DNA from: Paenibacillus puerhi
GTDB lineage: Bacteria > Bacillota > Bacilli > Paenibacillales > NBRC-103111
Assembly: GCF_009846885.1 (NCBI RefSeq)
Contig: NZ_WUWM01000003.1
Location: 1-64,000, forward strand
Direction: 5' to 3'
Length of the DNA: 64,000 nucleotides
Shown here: positions 52,316 to 61,316 of the stretch, one piece after another
Position numbering within the stretch: position 1 is the stretch's first letter
Layout: each line of letters starts with the position of its first letter
Program-made: the position numbers and the translations under genes
Notes under the pieces: generated by a model
Told to the model about the DNA's origin: nothing
Database searches by the model: none
The model's input: only the letters and a program-made list of their open reading frames with translations

Positions 52316-52828
52316 TTGCAGCGTAAAGTATTATGTTTTTTGTTAGCGGTGATCATGCCTCTTTTTGTCCTAATCTCGAATGCGAGTGCCGAGAACGGTA
52401 CACCAGAAAACTCAAGAGCACTCTTTAATCTTGAAGAAACATGGGTTGAAGTGAGTACAGGAAAAGTCGTAAATGTAGTGGCAAAAAATGATGTTCCAGA
52501 GTTTCCCATTACATATTCCCCCGAAGCCTGGGGTCCGCGATATACAGCAATGGTGAGTTTGGATAATCATTACTTTAGAATACGTGATCTTTCTCATATC
52601 AGACCAACCAAGTATTCTTATGGTTATTTAGAGTTTTTTCATCATGAAAAATTGGATAATCGGTATGTGAATTATTTGTCTCAGATTCACTTGGGTCAAG
52701 ACACTGAGGGTAATTGGGTCCTTTATGATGGTCTCCACTTTAGTATAGAAGCCCCTAGATACACCGATAATGGAATGTACAAAGTTTATACAAAAGTCAC
52801 ACTAAGTAAATTCGTTGAAATAAACTAA
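52316..52828 (+). CDS. Secreted hypothetical protein (intact copy of a duplicated locus)
   Basis: A 170-residue protein with a signal peptide (about residues 1-25, ending NASA) and a mature beta-rich domain with many aromatic residues (YSYGYLEFFHHEKLDNRYVN). The start is TTG 52316 after AAAGGAGTGAACTGA. A deleted copy of this gene lies at 61317-61404, and the gene downstream on the other strand is also duplicated there. A terminator pair follows. No family is recognised; an extracellular role is inferred from the signal peptide. Confidence 0.75.
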   Translation: MQRKVLCFLLAVIMPLFVLISNASAENGTPENSRALFNLEETWVEVSTGKVVNVVAKNDVPEFPITYSPEAWGPRYTAMVSLDNHYFRIRDLSHIRPTKYSYGYLEFFHHEKLDNRYVNYLSQIHLGQDTEGNWVLYDGLHFSIEAPRYTDNGMYKVYTKVTLSKFVEIN

Positions 52829-52837
52829 ATCAATATC

Positions 52838-52863
52838 GGTCACCTTTCTGGTGGCCTTTAAAA
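52838..52863 (+). terminator. Terminator of the secreted-protein gene
   Basis: GGTCACC TTTCT GGTGGCC followed by TTTAAAA; one G:U-type mismatch in the stem. Confidence 0.6.
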
Positions 52864-52897
52864 TAGCCTAAGGATTGTCAACAGTAAGCCTTACATA

Positions 52898-52937
52898 AGC
52901 AAAAGGAGAGTACAGTTGTCTGTGCTCTCCTTTTGCT
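52898..52937. terminator. Bidirectional terminator between convergent genes
   Basis: AGCAAAAGGAGAGTACAG TTGT CTGTGCTCTCCTTTTGCT is a nearly perfect 17-bp stem with T-tracts on both strands. The same structure recurs at 61408-61443 as part of the duplicated locus. Confidence 0.85.
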
Positions 52938-52952
52938 TTTAATGGATGATTC

Positions 52953-53402
52953 TCAATTAGGTGCTAATTCGACCAATATACTTATGGGGGAGTTCGCTCC
53001 ACCGTCTCCATCATCTGACACAACTGTAATCTCGTAACTTCCTTCCTGTTGGGGACTAAAAGTTTTTTCTAACAAGAAGTTATTTTCTTTACTGGTATGT
53101 CCTTCACTTACGATATTGCTCTTATTATTAGAGTAAATGATGAACCTCATTCCTCTCTTGTTTTTATCCGAGAAGATGTAGTGAATCTTTCTGTTATCTT
53201 TATTTGAGTAATTAAATTCATAATGAGCTTCACCTTTATATTTGCCGCTCTCCGTTAGTTGCTCATCTTTTTGTAAAAGAATGTTCGTTACAGGTGCTTC
53301 AAAAACTTCAGTGGGTTGTTGTTTTTTTGAAAAAAATTGAGAAAACATAAAGATAATCATTATTAATAAAATACCACTTACAATCATTACTTTTAATTTC
53401 AT
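52953..53402 (-). CDS. Signal-anchored hypothetical protein, duplicate 1
   Basis: A 149-residue protein starting MKLKVMIVSGILLIMIIFMF, an N-terminal membrane anchor, with an extracytoplasmic beta-rich domain (HYEFNYSNKDNRKIHYIFSD ... SFSPQQEGSYEITVVSDDGD). Its paralogue at 61460-61909 is about 90 percent identical by eye. I start at ATG 53402; GGAGG lies 14 bases upstream, rather far, and the same spacing recurs in the paralogue. The ending GGANSPISILVELAPN suggests an emp24/PPC-like beta sandwich. Function unknown. Confidence 0.8.
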   Translation of the reverse strand: MKLKVMIVSGILLIMIIFMFSQFFSKKQQPTEVFEAPVTNILLQKDEQLTESGKYKGEAHYEFNYSNKDNRKIHYIFSDKNKRGMRFIIYSNNKSNIVSEGHTSKENNFLLEKTFSPQQEGSYEITVVSDDGDGGANSPISILVELAPN

Positions 53403-53784
53403 ATTATTATTTGAATCCTCCAAAAAGATGTTATATAAACCAAATCTCACCTTACCATGGGTGGATATAAATGTAAAGAAATAGACTTTAGCAAGATGCC
53501 ACATTGTGGGGTAAGAAAACGGCGTCTGAATCTACCGCTGTGAAAGGCATCGGTGACTCTGCTTCGTTACCCATCCCCCTCCTCTTGCTTAAAACTTGGG
53601 TTTGCACGTTAATGAACCATCCAAGGGTGGACGGTTTTTCTTACGTTCAAAAAAGGACCTCATCGTAATGTTTGTGTTCAATGCCTCGCAGATATTTGCA
53701 GGGTACATTTTCCTTCAATAGATGATATGATTTAGATAATCAACTTACTTATCGCGCATCCAGTAGATTGGGGTCGGTTTCAAA
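53403..53784. other. Intergenic region
   Basis: No gene is supported. It holds the promoter of the minus-strand gene at 53402 and, on the right, that of the kinase gene (TTGCAGGGTACATTTTCCTT, then CAATAGATGATATGATT near 53697-53732). Confidence 0.3.
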
Positions 53785-55932
53785 ATGAGGAGTATTCTCC
53801 GATTCGGTTCTCGTACGATCTTGCTTCATGTAGCTGTTGCCGTTTTTATTGGTTTGGTCGCAAGCTTTACTATCGTCTCTGGACCGGACTCTCCTGAGAT
53901 CCAAAGTGAAAAAGGCATTTTGGATTTATCGCAGGTTCATGTCAGTAAGAATCCGCTTAATTTAATTGGGGAGTGGGAGTTCTACTGGCAAGAGCTGCTG
54001 TCGCCTGAGGACATACAGAATCGCTTAGCAAGGGACAGAAATCATGACCGCTGGATCAGCATCCCGGGCTCCTGGCTAGGCTATCGGATAGATGGTCAGC
54101 AGCTGAAAGGTACAGGCTTTGCAACCTTTCGGGTGGTCATAGAGCTTAGCGAGCAGGATCGGAAGGAGCGGCTTGCTCTGCGGCTGCCTACCATCTTTCA
54201 TGCGTATAAATTATGGGTTAATGGTGAGCAGCTGGCAGAAGTCGGTGTAGTTGGTCAGGACAAGAGCAGCGTGATCCCGCATCTGGCAACGAAGCTGGTG
54301 TTCTTCCAGCCCGAGAATGATAGGGTGGAGCTTGTTATGCAAGTGACCAACTACCATCATAAGCGAGGCGGCATCACCAAGGATATAGAGTTGGGCGGCA
54401 GCGATGTGTTAACGGTCAGGACAAATCTGAAAATCGCCGCTGAAATGTTCATCACCGCAAGCCTGCTGGTGATTGGCGTGTATCACCTAATGTTGTTCGT
54501 CCTGCGACGCAAAGACAGGGCTACATTGTATTTTGGTCTGTTCACCGCGTTGTCCGGTATCCGATCCTTGCTGGTCGGTGAGCTCTTGCTCACACAATGG
54601 TGGCCAGCTTTTCCATGGGGATTGCAGTTTAAGATCGAGTACCTGATTCTTTGCAGCATTGGTTATATCATGACGAGGTACTTTGATAGCATTTTTCCGA
54701 ATTATGTATCGCGTTGGTTTCATCTGGGCACGCGGATCGTTACCGGCGCATTCTGTATCGTTGTTGTGGTGACCCCTGCACTTCTATATACAAAATTATT
54801 AGCGATGATCGGTGTGATGGTTTTTCTCCATATGATTTATCTGATGGTTGGGCTGGTCAAAGCAGCTGTGTGGCGTATGGAGGGAGCGCTAATCTTCCTG
54901 GTGGTGGCGGTGGTTGGTTTAGTTACTGTCGTCAACGATTTTTTATATTACAATGAATGGTCACGAATCGGAAATACATCTCCGCTTGGTCTGTTGGTGT
55001 TTACGATCGCACAGATGATTCTGCTTTCTTCAAGATTTACGAGGGCGGCATCGAACGAAGAGAGAATTGCACTTGAGCTGCAGGACGCTAACAACAAGCT
55101 GACTGAAATGAATATGAATTTGGAACGAACCGTGCAGGAACGCACACAGGCCTTATCCGCAGCTCATGATGATCTCCGCACTTCGTATGACCGGTTGCTT
55201 CACTCCGAGCAAGGGAGGAAGAAGCTCCTTGCCTATATTACGCATGATCTGCGTATGCCGCTATCCAGCATGCTTGGTTATGTAGAAGCTGTGCAGGACA
55301 GGGTCAAGCCGGAACGTAATGAACAGTACCTGAAGTATATCCGGGATAACACGATAAGGATTAACCGCATGATCGAGGAGTTGTCCTTCTTGTCGCAATT
55401 GGAGACGGGACAAGTCTCGTACCGAATGGAGCCGGTTCATGTGATTCACTTCTTGCGCGGTTTTTTTGAACAATATGAGCTGGTTGTGCGTGACGCGGGA
55501 TTGGATTTCATGCTGGATATCGGAGATGCGGAAGATCAGCGACCTAACTTGCCGATTGTCGAGATGGATGCGCAAAGATTAGAGCAGGCTTTGTTTAATC
55601 TAGTGTCGAACGCGATGAAGTTCACCTCTAGGGGTGGGATGGTGCGTATTGCGCTAGCTGTGGACGAGGTGAATCATACCCGTTATGCGATAATTAGCGT
55701 ACAAGACTCTGGCACGGGTATTCCCCCAGAGAAGCTCGAGCAAATCTTCGATCGCAATTACAGGTATGATCGACCGGGTGTGGAGAAGGACGTAGAGGGA
55801 AGCGGGCTCGGGCTGGCGATTTGTAGGGAAATCGTACAAGCGCATAAAGGGACGGTTCGAGCGGAGAGCGACGGCAAGACAGGATCGATATTCTATGTAT
55901 CGCTTCCTTGTATTGTAGAAGAAGGAAGGTGA
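53785..55932 (+). CDS. Sensor histidine kinase with 7TMR-DISM receptor
   Basis: A 715-residue membrane sensor kinase. A first membrane segment (about 12-32), then a galactose-binding-like 7TMR-DISM extracellular domain (LNLIGEWEFYWQELLSPEDI; GTGFATFRVVIEL), seven further membrane segments (about 215-415), a coiled coil (LELQDANNKLTEMNMNLERT), the HisKA dimerisation domain with phospho-acceptor His487 (YITHDLRMPLSSMLG) and an HATPase_c domain (NLVSNAMKFTSRGG; DSGTGIPPEKLEQIF; GSGLGLAICREIV). It is 7 bp from the response regulator gene, forming a standard two-component operon. The ligand is probably a carbohydrate or envelope signal; genomic context does not tell. Confidence 0.9.
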   Translation: MRSILRFGSRTILLHVAVAVFIGLVASFTIVSGPDSPEIQSEKGILDLSQVHVSKNPLNLIGEWEFYWQELLSPEDIQNRLARDRNHDRWISIPGSWLGYRIDGQQLKGTGFATFRVVIELSEQDRKERLALRLPTIFHAYKLWVNGEQLAEVGVVGQDKSSVIPHLATKLVFFQPENDRVELVMQVTNYHHKRGGITKDIELGGSDVLTVRTNLKIAAEMFITASLLVIGVYHLMLFVLRRKDRATLYFGLFTALSGIRSLLVGELLLTQWWPAFPWGLQFKIEYLILCSIGYIMTRYFDSIFPNYVSRWFHLGTRIVTGAFCIVVVVTPALLYTKLLAMIGVMVFLHMIYLMVGLVKAAVWRMEGALIFLVVAVVGLVTVVNDFLYYNEWSRIGNTSPLGLLVFTIAQMILLSSRFTRAASNEERIALELQDANNKLTEMNMNLERTVQERTQALSAAHDDLRTSYDRLLHSEQGRKKLLAYITHDLRMPLSSMLGYVEAVQDRVKPERNEQYLKYIRDNTIRINRMIEELSFLSQLETGQVSYRMEPVHVIHFLRGFFEQYELVVRDAGLDFMLDIGDAEDQRPNLPIVEMDAQRLEQALFNLVSNAMKFTSRGGMVRIALAVDEVNHTRYAIISVQDSGTGIPPEKLEQIFDRNYRYDRPGVEKDVEGSGLGLAICREIVQAHKGTVRAESDGKTGSIFYVSLPCIVEEGR

Positions 55933-55939
55933 TGGTGTG

Positions 55940-56644
55940 ATGGATACGCACAAAATTATGATCGTCGATGATGATCCCCATATATGCGAGATTGTTCAGG
56001 CGTATTGCGAGCGGGAGGGCTTCATATCTTCTTACAGTCATAGCGGGACAGAAGCCATGAAGCTGCTTGCATCGTTCAAGCCGGATTTGATTGTACTGGA
56101 TGTATTGCTGGCTAATGAAAACGGCATTGACTGGTGCAGGAACGCACGCGGCTACACGAATGCGCCGATCGTGTTTCTGAGCAGCCGTGAGGAAGACGAG
56201 GTAAAAATCAGCGCATTATCCTATGGCGGCGACGATTATGTGACCAAGCCGTTCAGTCCGGGAGTACTCATGGCCAAAATCAAGGCTCACCTTCGCAGGG
56301 TGTCGAATGGCAGAAGGGAACAACTGTTGGAGTTACCGGGTTTGACGCTGGATTTCTACGCCCAGTCCGTCATCATGGGCAGTGAAACCATCTTTTTATC
56401 GAAAAAAGAGTTCAGTCTACTGTCCTTTATGGCACAAAACGTTAATCGTGTCGTCAGTGTCGATGCATTGTTTCAGCTTATCTGGGGAATGGAGAGTCTG
56501 GAGGATACGAGAACTGTCGCTGTACACATCAGTAATTTACGCAAAAAAATCGAGGCCGACCCTGCCAATCCTGAGAGAATCATTACGATTCGGGGGGCCG
56601 GATACATGCTGGTTGCCAGAAGTGCGCTGCAAGCGCGAACATAG
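55940..56644 (+). CDS. OmpR/PhoB-family response regulator
   Basis: A 234-residue response regulator. Receiver domain: KIMIVDDDPHICEIV with the acidic pair, phosphorylated Asp54 in DLIVLDVLL, Ser/Thr in IVFLSSREED and Lys in YVTKPFS. The C-terminal winged helix (about 130-228) is of the OmpR type (LSKKEFSLLSFMAQNVNRVV; EDTRTVAVHISNLRKKI; ITIRGAGYMLV). I take ATG 55940 (GTG 55937 is an alternative). It is the partner of the kinase encoded just upstream. A deleted copy of this gene lies 12 kb away at 43587-43860. Confidence 0.9.
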   Translation: MDTHKIMIVDDDPHICEIVQAYCEREGFISSYSHSGTEAMKLLASFKPDLIVLDVLLANENGIDWCRNARGYTNAPIVFLSSREEDEVKISALSYGGDDYVTKPFSPGVLMAKIKAHLRRVSNGRREQLLELPGLTLDFYAQSVIMGSETIFLSKKEFSLLSFMAQNVNRVVSVDALFQLIWGMESLEDTRTVAVHISNLRKKIEADPANPERIITIRGAGYMLVARSALQART

Positions 56645-56804
56645 CGTTAAGGTTGGTAGTGTGACCACGACTGCCGCTGCCGGGCATAGGTTTGGGATGG
56701 GCTACGCTGGGTGGCAAAGCCAGCGCAAAGGGGCTTTTGCGAGCCTTTTCTGGTCACAGAACAATGCGGTACCTGGAGGGGGACTTTTGCTAGCGGAAAG
56801 CAAA

Positions 56805-56834
56805 AGCCCCTCCGCTGTTTTGGCGGAAGGGGCC
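56805..56834 (-). terminator. Terminator of the flagellin gene
   Basis: On the minus strand GGCCCCTTCCGCC AAAACA GCGGAGGGGCT followed by TTTGCTTT, 30 bp beyond the flagellin stop codon. Confidence 0.8.
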
Positions 56835-56863
56835 CGTTCAAGCTCCTTCGGAATTTTGGGAAA

Positions 56864-59590
56864 TTAACGGAGCAACTGTAGAACGCCTTGCGGCTGTTGG
56901 TTCGCTTGCGCCAGCATCGCTTGCGCAGCCTGGGAAAGGATGTTGTTTTTCGTAAATGCCATCATTTCCTTAGCCATATCGACGTCGCGGATACGCGACT
57001 CGGCAGCTGTCAGGTTCTCTGCGGAAGCTCCAAGGTTATTGATCGTATGCTCCAGACGGTTCTGGAAAGCACCCAGCTTGGAACGCTCGTTGGAGACAGC
57101 TTTGATCGCGTTGTCCAGTACTTCGACCGCAGCTGTCGCTTTCTCCGATGTTGTGACATCCAGACCGTATTCAGCCCCGGTATTGTTGGTTCCGTTCGTT
57201 ACCGATTGAGTGGACGTGAACACAGCACCGGCCACTGAGCCTTGTGCAGCGCCAGAGCTTGTACCGGAAATACCAAGTGCCAGTGAACGCATATCTCCAA
57301 TGTCTACGGTCAACGTTTGTCCGTTGTTTGCACCGATTTGCATTTTGAGGCCTTGATCTACAGCGTCGGCTCCAACTGTCGATTGAGCGCCTTCGGAAGC
57401 TGTCAGCTTCAATGTTTTCGCCAGCTCGTCCGCGCCAATCGTTACCGAACCGTTACTTCCTTGAGTTCCAGTGGAGATGACGAATTTGCCGTCTGCCAGA
57501 CTTACCGTTGCTTCGGCAAGAGCAGGATCAGCCGCTCTGATCTGCGATTGCAGGTCGGATGCCAGACCGCCAGCAGTGTAGTTGCCTGCCGCCAGCGAAA
57601 TATTGACGTTAATGCCGTCAATCGTCAGCGTGCCGGTATTGTTGGCATTCTGACCTTGCTGCAACGCTGCCGATCCGAGGCCCAGCGCGGAAGCCGCGCT
57701 GCCTGTAACTGCGCCGATCGAGCTCGAGCTGCCAGTCAGACTGTTCGTAATGACAAGCTGGTTGTCAGCGTTGAAAGACGCCACTGCGTTGCCAGTGCCG
57801 AAAGCCGTATCCAGCTTGCTGTTCAGATCGTTCAGGAATGTTGTGCGATCGCCTGCATTAGTAAGATTATAGTTGCCGTCAGCCAATGTAATGTTTTTCG
57901 TGGCGCCGCCAACTGTCACGGACAGTTGATTGTTGCCCGAACCTTGAGTGCCTGTTGTGAACGACGTTCCGATAAGCGCAGCTGCGCCGCCGCCATCAAT
58001 CGTGAACTGATCCGAAGAATCGGCAGTTGTGAACACAATATGGTTGTTGTTATCGAAGCCAACCGTGACGCTAGCGAAATCGCCGCCCAGCGCCTGGATT
58101 TTCGCTTGAATATCAGCAACAAAATCGGATGCGCCGTCAGTCCCGCCAGCGCTATAATCAGTTGTAGCCAGGCTGACCGTATGCGTTTGATTGTTCAGCG
58201 TAACCGTCAACAGGTTTTTCTCCGTACCTTGTACGTAATTCGCATTGCCTGCATCCAGACCGAGGGCAGCCGCTGCGGAACCGGAGATGCTAGTAATGGT
58301 GCTGGAGATGCCTTTTGCGTTGTTCGTCAGAACGAGCTTGTTACTGCCGTCGAACGTAGCGACCACGTTGCCTGTGCCGAAAGCTCCGCCCAGCTGTGTG
58401 TTCAGATCGGCCAAGAAAGCATTGCGTCCAACGGCACCCGTCATATCGTAATCGGCTGCGGTCAAGCTGATGGTTTGCGTAGTGCCGCCTACGGTCAGCG
58501 TGAGTTCGTTGTTAGGCGTGTCGGCACCAGATACGAGGTCAGAACCATCGCCAGCAGTGGACAAGTGATTCAGCGCATTACCGCCTGTGAGCGAGAAGGA
58601 ATCAGTTGCGTCGTTTGTTTTGAACACAATTTTGTCGTTTGCATCAAAGCTTACCGTCACATTCGCGAAGGCGCCGCCCAGCGCCTGAATTTTCGTTTCA
58701 AGGTCAGCAACAAAATCGGCTGCACCTAGAGTCCCGCTTGAGGCGTAATCCTCTACGGTCAACGTAATCGTTTTAACAACGCCGTTGAGATTAATGGTGA
58801 GCTCGTTATCTCCCGCTGTTACGTTAGGGCCGGTACCTGCAGTAGCTGGAGTCGCATAAGCGATACTGGAGGTAATCGTTGCACCTTGTGTCGCAGCGGA
58901 AACAACACTAAAGTCCGCTCCCAAAGTTGCAGCAGCATTCACACCACCCGTAGCAATCGCGGACGTAACGGTAACATTCGGACCGCTGTTCGTTGTAGAC
59001 GGGTTAGCGTAAGCCACGTTGCCTGTTACCGTGCCGCCGCCAACTGACGAGATGTTAACATTGCCAAGCGCAGAGCCTGTAGCCGATGCAGCCGTATTCG
59101 AATTCGTAATCAAAATATTGCCGGAGACTGCTCCGCCCGTAACATTGGAAGTGGACACCTTCTTTACGTTCAGTTCGCCTTTCAGCAGGCTCTTGGTGTT
59201 AAACTCCGTCGTATTGCCGATCCGGTTGATTTCGGAAGTCAATTGATTGATTTCCTCTTGAATCGCCTGACGATCTTCGGTGGAGTTCGTGCCGTTCGCC
59301 GATTGGGCTGCCAGCTCGCGCATACGCTGCAGGATAGAATGCGTCTCATTCAACGCGCCTTCTGCTGTTTGAATAAGGGAAATAGCATCTTGGGAGTTGC
59401 GCTGCGCCTGCTCCAGACCGCGGATTTGACCGCGCATTTTCTCGGAGATGGCGAGACCTGCCGCATCGTCACCCGCGCGGTTGATACGAAGACCCGAAGA
59501 CAATTTCTCTAAAGATTTGCCTGTTGCTGCTGTGTTACCTGCTAATTGGCGGTGCGTGTTCAGTGCTGAAATGTTGTGGTTAATTCTCAT
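56864..59590 (-). CDS. hag: Giant flagellin
   Basis: A 908-residue flagellin, roughly three times the usual Bacillus Hag. The conserved D0/D1 ends are canonical: [40 protein letters not shown] at the N-terminus and [40 protein letters not shown] at the C-terminus. Between about residues 145 and 800 lies an enlarged variable region of repeated beta-rich units, with motifs such as [20 protein letters not shown] recurring with variation ([20 protein letters not shown]) at about 100-residue spacing. No HExxH protease motif is visible. Two csrA genes lie directly upstream, and the leader has a CsrA-site hairpin. GGAGG precedes ATG 59590. Confidence 0.92.
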   Translation of the reverse strand: MRINHNISALNTHRQLAGNTAATGKSLEKLSSGLRINRAGDDAAGLAISEKMRGQIRGLEQAQRNSQDAISLIQTAEGALNETHSILQRMRELAAQSANGTNSTEDRQAIQEEINQLTSEINRIGNTTEFNTKSLLKGELNVKKVSTSNVTGGAVSGNILITNSNTAASATGSALGNVNISSVGGGTVTGNVAYANPSTTNSGPNVTVTSAIATGGVNAAATLGADFSVVSAATQGATITSSIAYATPATAGTGPNVTAGDNELTINLNGVVKTITLTVEDYASSGTLGAADFVADLETKIQALGGAFANVTVSFDANDKIVFKTNDATDSFSLTGGNALNHLSTAGDGSDLVSGADTPNNELTLTVGGTTQTISLTAADYDMTGAVGRNAFLADLNTQLGGAFGTGNVVATFDGSNKLVLTNNAKGISSTITSISGSAAAALGLDAGNANYVQGTEKNLLTVTLNNQTHTVSLATTDYSAGGTDGASDFVADIQAKIQALGGDFASVTVGFDNNNHIVFTTADSSDQFTIDGGGAAALIGTSFTTGTQGSGNNQLSVTVGGATKNITLADGNYNLTNAGDRTTFLNDLNSKLDTAFGTGNAVASFNADNQLVITNSLTGSSSSIGAVTGSAASALGLGSAALQQGQNANNTGTLTIDGINVNISLAAGNYTAGGLASDLQSQIRAADPALAEATVSLADGKFVISTGTQGSNGSVTIGADELAKTLKLTASEGAQSTVGADAVDQGLKMQIGANNGQTLTVDIGDMRSLALGISGTSSGAAQGSVAGAVFTSTQSVTNGTNNTGAEYGLDVTTSEKATAAVEVLDNAIKAVSNERSKLGAFQNRLEHTINNLGASAENLTAAESRIRDVDMAKEMMAFTKNNILSQAAQAMLAQANQQPQGVLQLLR

Positions 59591-59616
59591 TTCTCATTAC
59601 CTCCATGTGGTGTATT

Positions 59617-59640
59617 AGGATGCCTATCCGTTTGCATCCT
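59617..59640 (-). promoter_or_regulatory. CsrA-binding hairpin in the flagellin mRNA leader
   Basis: On the minus strand AGGATGC and GCATCCT form a 7-bp stem whose loop is AAACGGATAG, presenting ACGGA as in known high-affinity CsrA sites. The second GGA is the ribosome binding site itself (CATGGAGG). This two-site layout is that of the Bacillus subtilis hag leader. Confidence 0.7.
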
Positions 59641-59769
59641 TTGAAGCGCATACTCTGTACTCACAAGTCATTGATGGATTGCGCGCTAATCCAAAACAAC
59701 GATTTGTAAGTCAAACTGTTATCTTCCTTGATTACACCACTCGTCCTTAAGTGGCAGAGGCTTCGACCT

Positions 59770-59946
59770 TTATTGCCGGCCTAAGGCTATATTGTTTTCT
59801 TCCCATAATTCTCCGCGAACAATAGAAATATGCTTCGGTGCTTCAATCGCCAAGCGTAAATGGCCTTCATCGCTCTTAATGACCTTTACCATAATGTTGT
59901 TGTCGATCAGCACATATTCTCCGGGTTTTCTCCCTAACACGAGCAT
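59770..59946 (-). CDS. csrA: CsrA-family RNA-binding protein, proximal to flagellin
   Basis: A 58-residue protein from ATG 59944-59946, after AAGGGGATGAGCTA. It begins MLVLGRKPGEYVLIDNNIMV and contains RLAIEAPKHISIVRGEL, the conserved CsrA core whose first strand and RGE region bind RNA GGA loops. CsrA represses flagellin translation in Bacillus until bound by FliW. No fliW gene is in the window. A long hairpin with U-run lies just upstream (59979-60048), so it may have its own promoter (TATAAT-like at about 59966-59974). Its target is very probably the hag leader immediately downstream. Confidence 0.88.
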   Translation of the reverse strand: MLVLGRKPGEYVLIDNNIMVKVIKSDEGHLRLAIEAPKHISIVRGELWEENNIALGRQ

Positions 59947-59978
59947 TAGCTCATCCCCTTATCCCGCATATTATATTG

Positions 59979-60048
59979 AAAAAAAAATGAGCAAACAGAT
60001 CGCTGTCCTTCTTCCTCCTGAAGAATGACGGCGACTTATTTGCTCATC
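59979..60048 (-). terminator. Long hairpin with U-run between the two csrA genes
   Basis: On the minus strand ATGAGCAAA...GTCGCCGTC pairs with GACAGCGATC...TTTGCTCAT (59988-60048), followed by nine T residues. It ends about 33 bases before the ATG of the proximal csrA, so it either terminates the distal csrA transcript or acts as an attenuator for the proximal gene. Confidence 0.65.
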
Positions 60049-60297
60049 CTAAGTCTCGTTAATGATTTAATAACTTATTCAATTGTCAAAAAACGACGTG
60101 AAACAGCAAAAAGACGAATAAATAGGCATCAGTTTCAAATGTTCCTCCTTGAAACTACATGCGAATTTACTCGTCCATGAGTAATCGAATATGAGATTAA
60201 TATATATATCGGCAATTGGTTTGAAATGTTTAGTCTTTTTTTGAAAATTTTTTTGAAAGTTGAACATACCTTCTTTGGCCGAATCGCTTACTTGTGC
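60049..60297. other. AT-rich leader between csrA genes
   Basis: No gene is supported; a 62-codon minus-strand frame here has no domain and overlaps repeats of TTTGAAA. The upstream half may carry a promoter for the proximal csrA gene. Confidence 0.3.
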
Positions 60298-60453
60298 TTA
60301 TTCTTGATTAAGCAATTCTCCGCGAATGATAGAGATATCCTTTGGAGCTTCAATAGCCAAGCGTAAGTGCCCCTCTTCGCTTTTAATTACCTTTATGATA
60401 ATTTTTTCGTTGATCACAATGTATTGTCCGGGTTTTCTACCAACGACCAGCAT
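60298..60453 (-). CDS. csrA: CsrA-family RNA-binding protein, distal copy
   Basis: A 51-residue protein from ATG 60451-60453, preceded by AAGGAGTTGGTCTG. It begins MLVVGRKPGQYIVINEKIII and has HLRLAIEAPKDISIIRGEL, closely similar to the copy at 59770-59946. Two csrA copies in tandem ahead of a flagellin gene is unusual. The upstream region carries the 70-bp element shared with the SLH genes (60585-60654), which gives it a distinct promoter. Confidence 0.88.
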   Translation of the reverse strand: MLVVGRKPGQYIVINEKIIIKVIKSEEGHLRLAIEAPKDISIIRGELLNQE

Positions 60454-60814
60454 CAGACCAACTCCTTACCGTGAAAGATCTTTATTTGATTTGAACAACT
60501 ATTACGAGAATTATCATAATTCGTTGTATGCCTTTCCATAGAGTTTTCCCCCCTGATGTATGATAAACTTTATTGATTGTCCTACTTGTATACTATCATG
60601 GTAGATTAGCCCATTAATGAAACTCAAAGAAAACTTTAAGTTCGCGCTTAAGATAGTGGGGCTCCGGATTACCTTCGACCAGGCGGCTCTTTTATTATCC
60701 TGTGCCCTACCCCGTTCCGAATAAAAACTCGTCACAATACAGGAACATACGTTTGTGTTTACTGGGAGTTAATGGTATAGTTGATGTTAGAATATTATTG
60801 AAGGAGGAATTGCG
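60454..60814. other. Gap with csrA leader, shared promoter element and divergent promoter
   Basis: No additional gene is supported. From left to right: the csrA leader, the 70-bp element (60585-60654), a hairpin-rich stretch (GCTCCGGATTACC...), and a likely promoter of the DinB gene (AACATACGTTTGTGTTTACT, then ATGGTATAGTTGATGTT, 60744-60787). Confidence 0.35.
60585..60654 (-). promoter_or_regulatory. Promoter-like 70-bp element upstream of distal csrA
   Basis: Second copy of the element at 47373-47442 (six differences in 70 bases). On the minus strand it contains CTTAAAG AAAA CTTT(G/A)AG, then TTAATG-N16-TAGTAT. It ends about 130 bp upstream of the csrA start. Confidence 0.6.
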
Positions 60815-61315
60815 GTGGCTGATCAGCAAAATAAAGGTTTGAACGAGTTCTCAGATTATTTACTTTGGGTCGAGAATCTGAAGGAAACCGCCCAAGACTT
60901 ATGGCTGAAGCCTATATCTACTGGGAAATGGTCTCTTAGGGAGATTCTAGCCCACATTATGTATTGGGATAGAAACAGTTTGGAAATAATGGTTCCAAAT
61001 ATGTCAGAGGGGGCCAAATTATTCTTCGTAGACATCGAGAAATACAATCAAGAAGCCGCAGTATTTGCACAATCGTACAATTCCCTAGAAGTACTTATTG
61101 ATGACCTCATTATGACGCGGAAACAGCTGCTCAGTCTGTTGGAGGAAAAATACAATAATGCTACGAAATTCACTATCGACAACCAAAACTATACCTATAA
61201 GAAGTTTGTAAATGTTTTCATACATCATGATGAACATCACAAGAAACAAATCGAAGCCTTCTTGCAGCAGGAAAATAGTGCAAAAGACCGCAGCAATTCA
61301 AAAGGAGTGAGCTGA
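60815..61315 (+). CDS. DinB-superfamily protein
   Basis: A 166-residue DinB/DUF1569-like four-helix-bundle protein. Metal-site histidines: ILAHIMYWDRN (about residue 47) and NVFIHHDEHHKKQIEAFL near the C-terminus. The start is GTG 60815, 7 bases after GGAGG. The last ~12 codons run into DNA shared with the duplicated locus (AAAAGGAGTGAGCTGA), so the C-terminal tail may be a fusion product of the duplication. Function probably thiol-linked transfer; unproven. Confidence 0.83.
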   Translation: MADQQNKGLNEFSDYLLWVENLKETAQDLWLKPISTGKWSLREILAHIMYWDRNSLEIMVPNMSEGAKLFFVDIEKYNQEAAVFAQSYNSLEVLIDDLIMTRKQLLSLLEEKYNNATKFTIDNQNYTYKKFVNVFIHHDEHHKKQIEAFLQQENSAKDRSNSKGVS

Positions 61316-61316
61316 T

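Noticed and set aside
56647-56867. Possible gene between the response regulator and flagellin
   Set aside because: Only overlapping short frames with low complexity; the region holds terminators of both genes.
60079-60267. 62-codon minus-strand ORF in the csrA gap
   Set aside because: AT-rich, no ribosome binding site and no family; likely chance.
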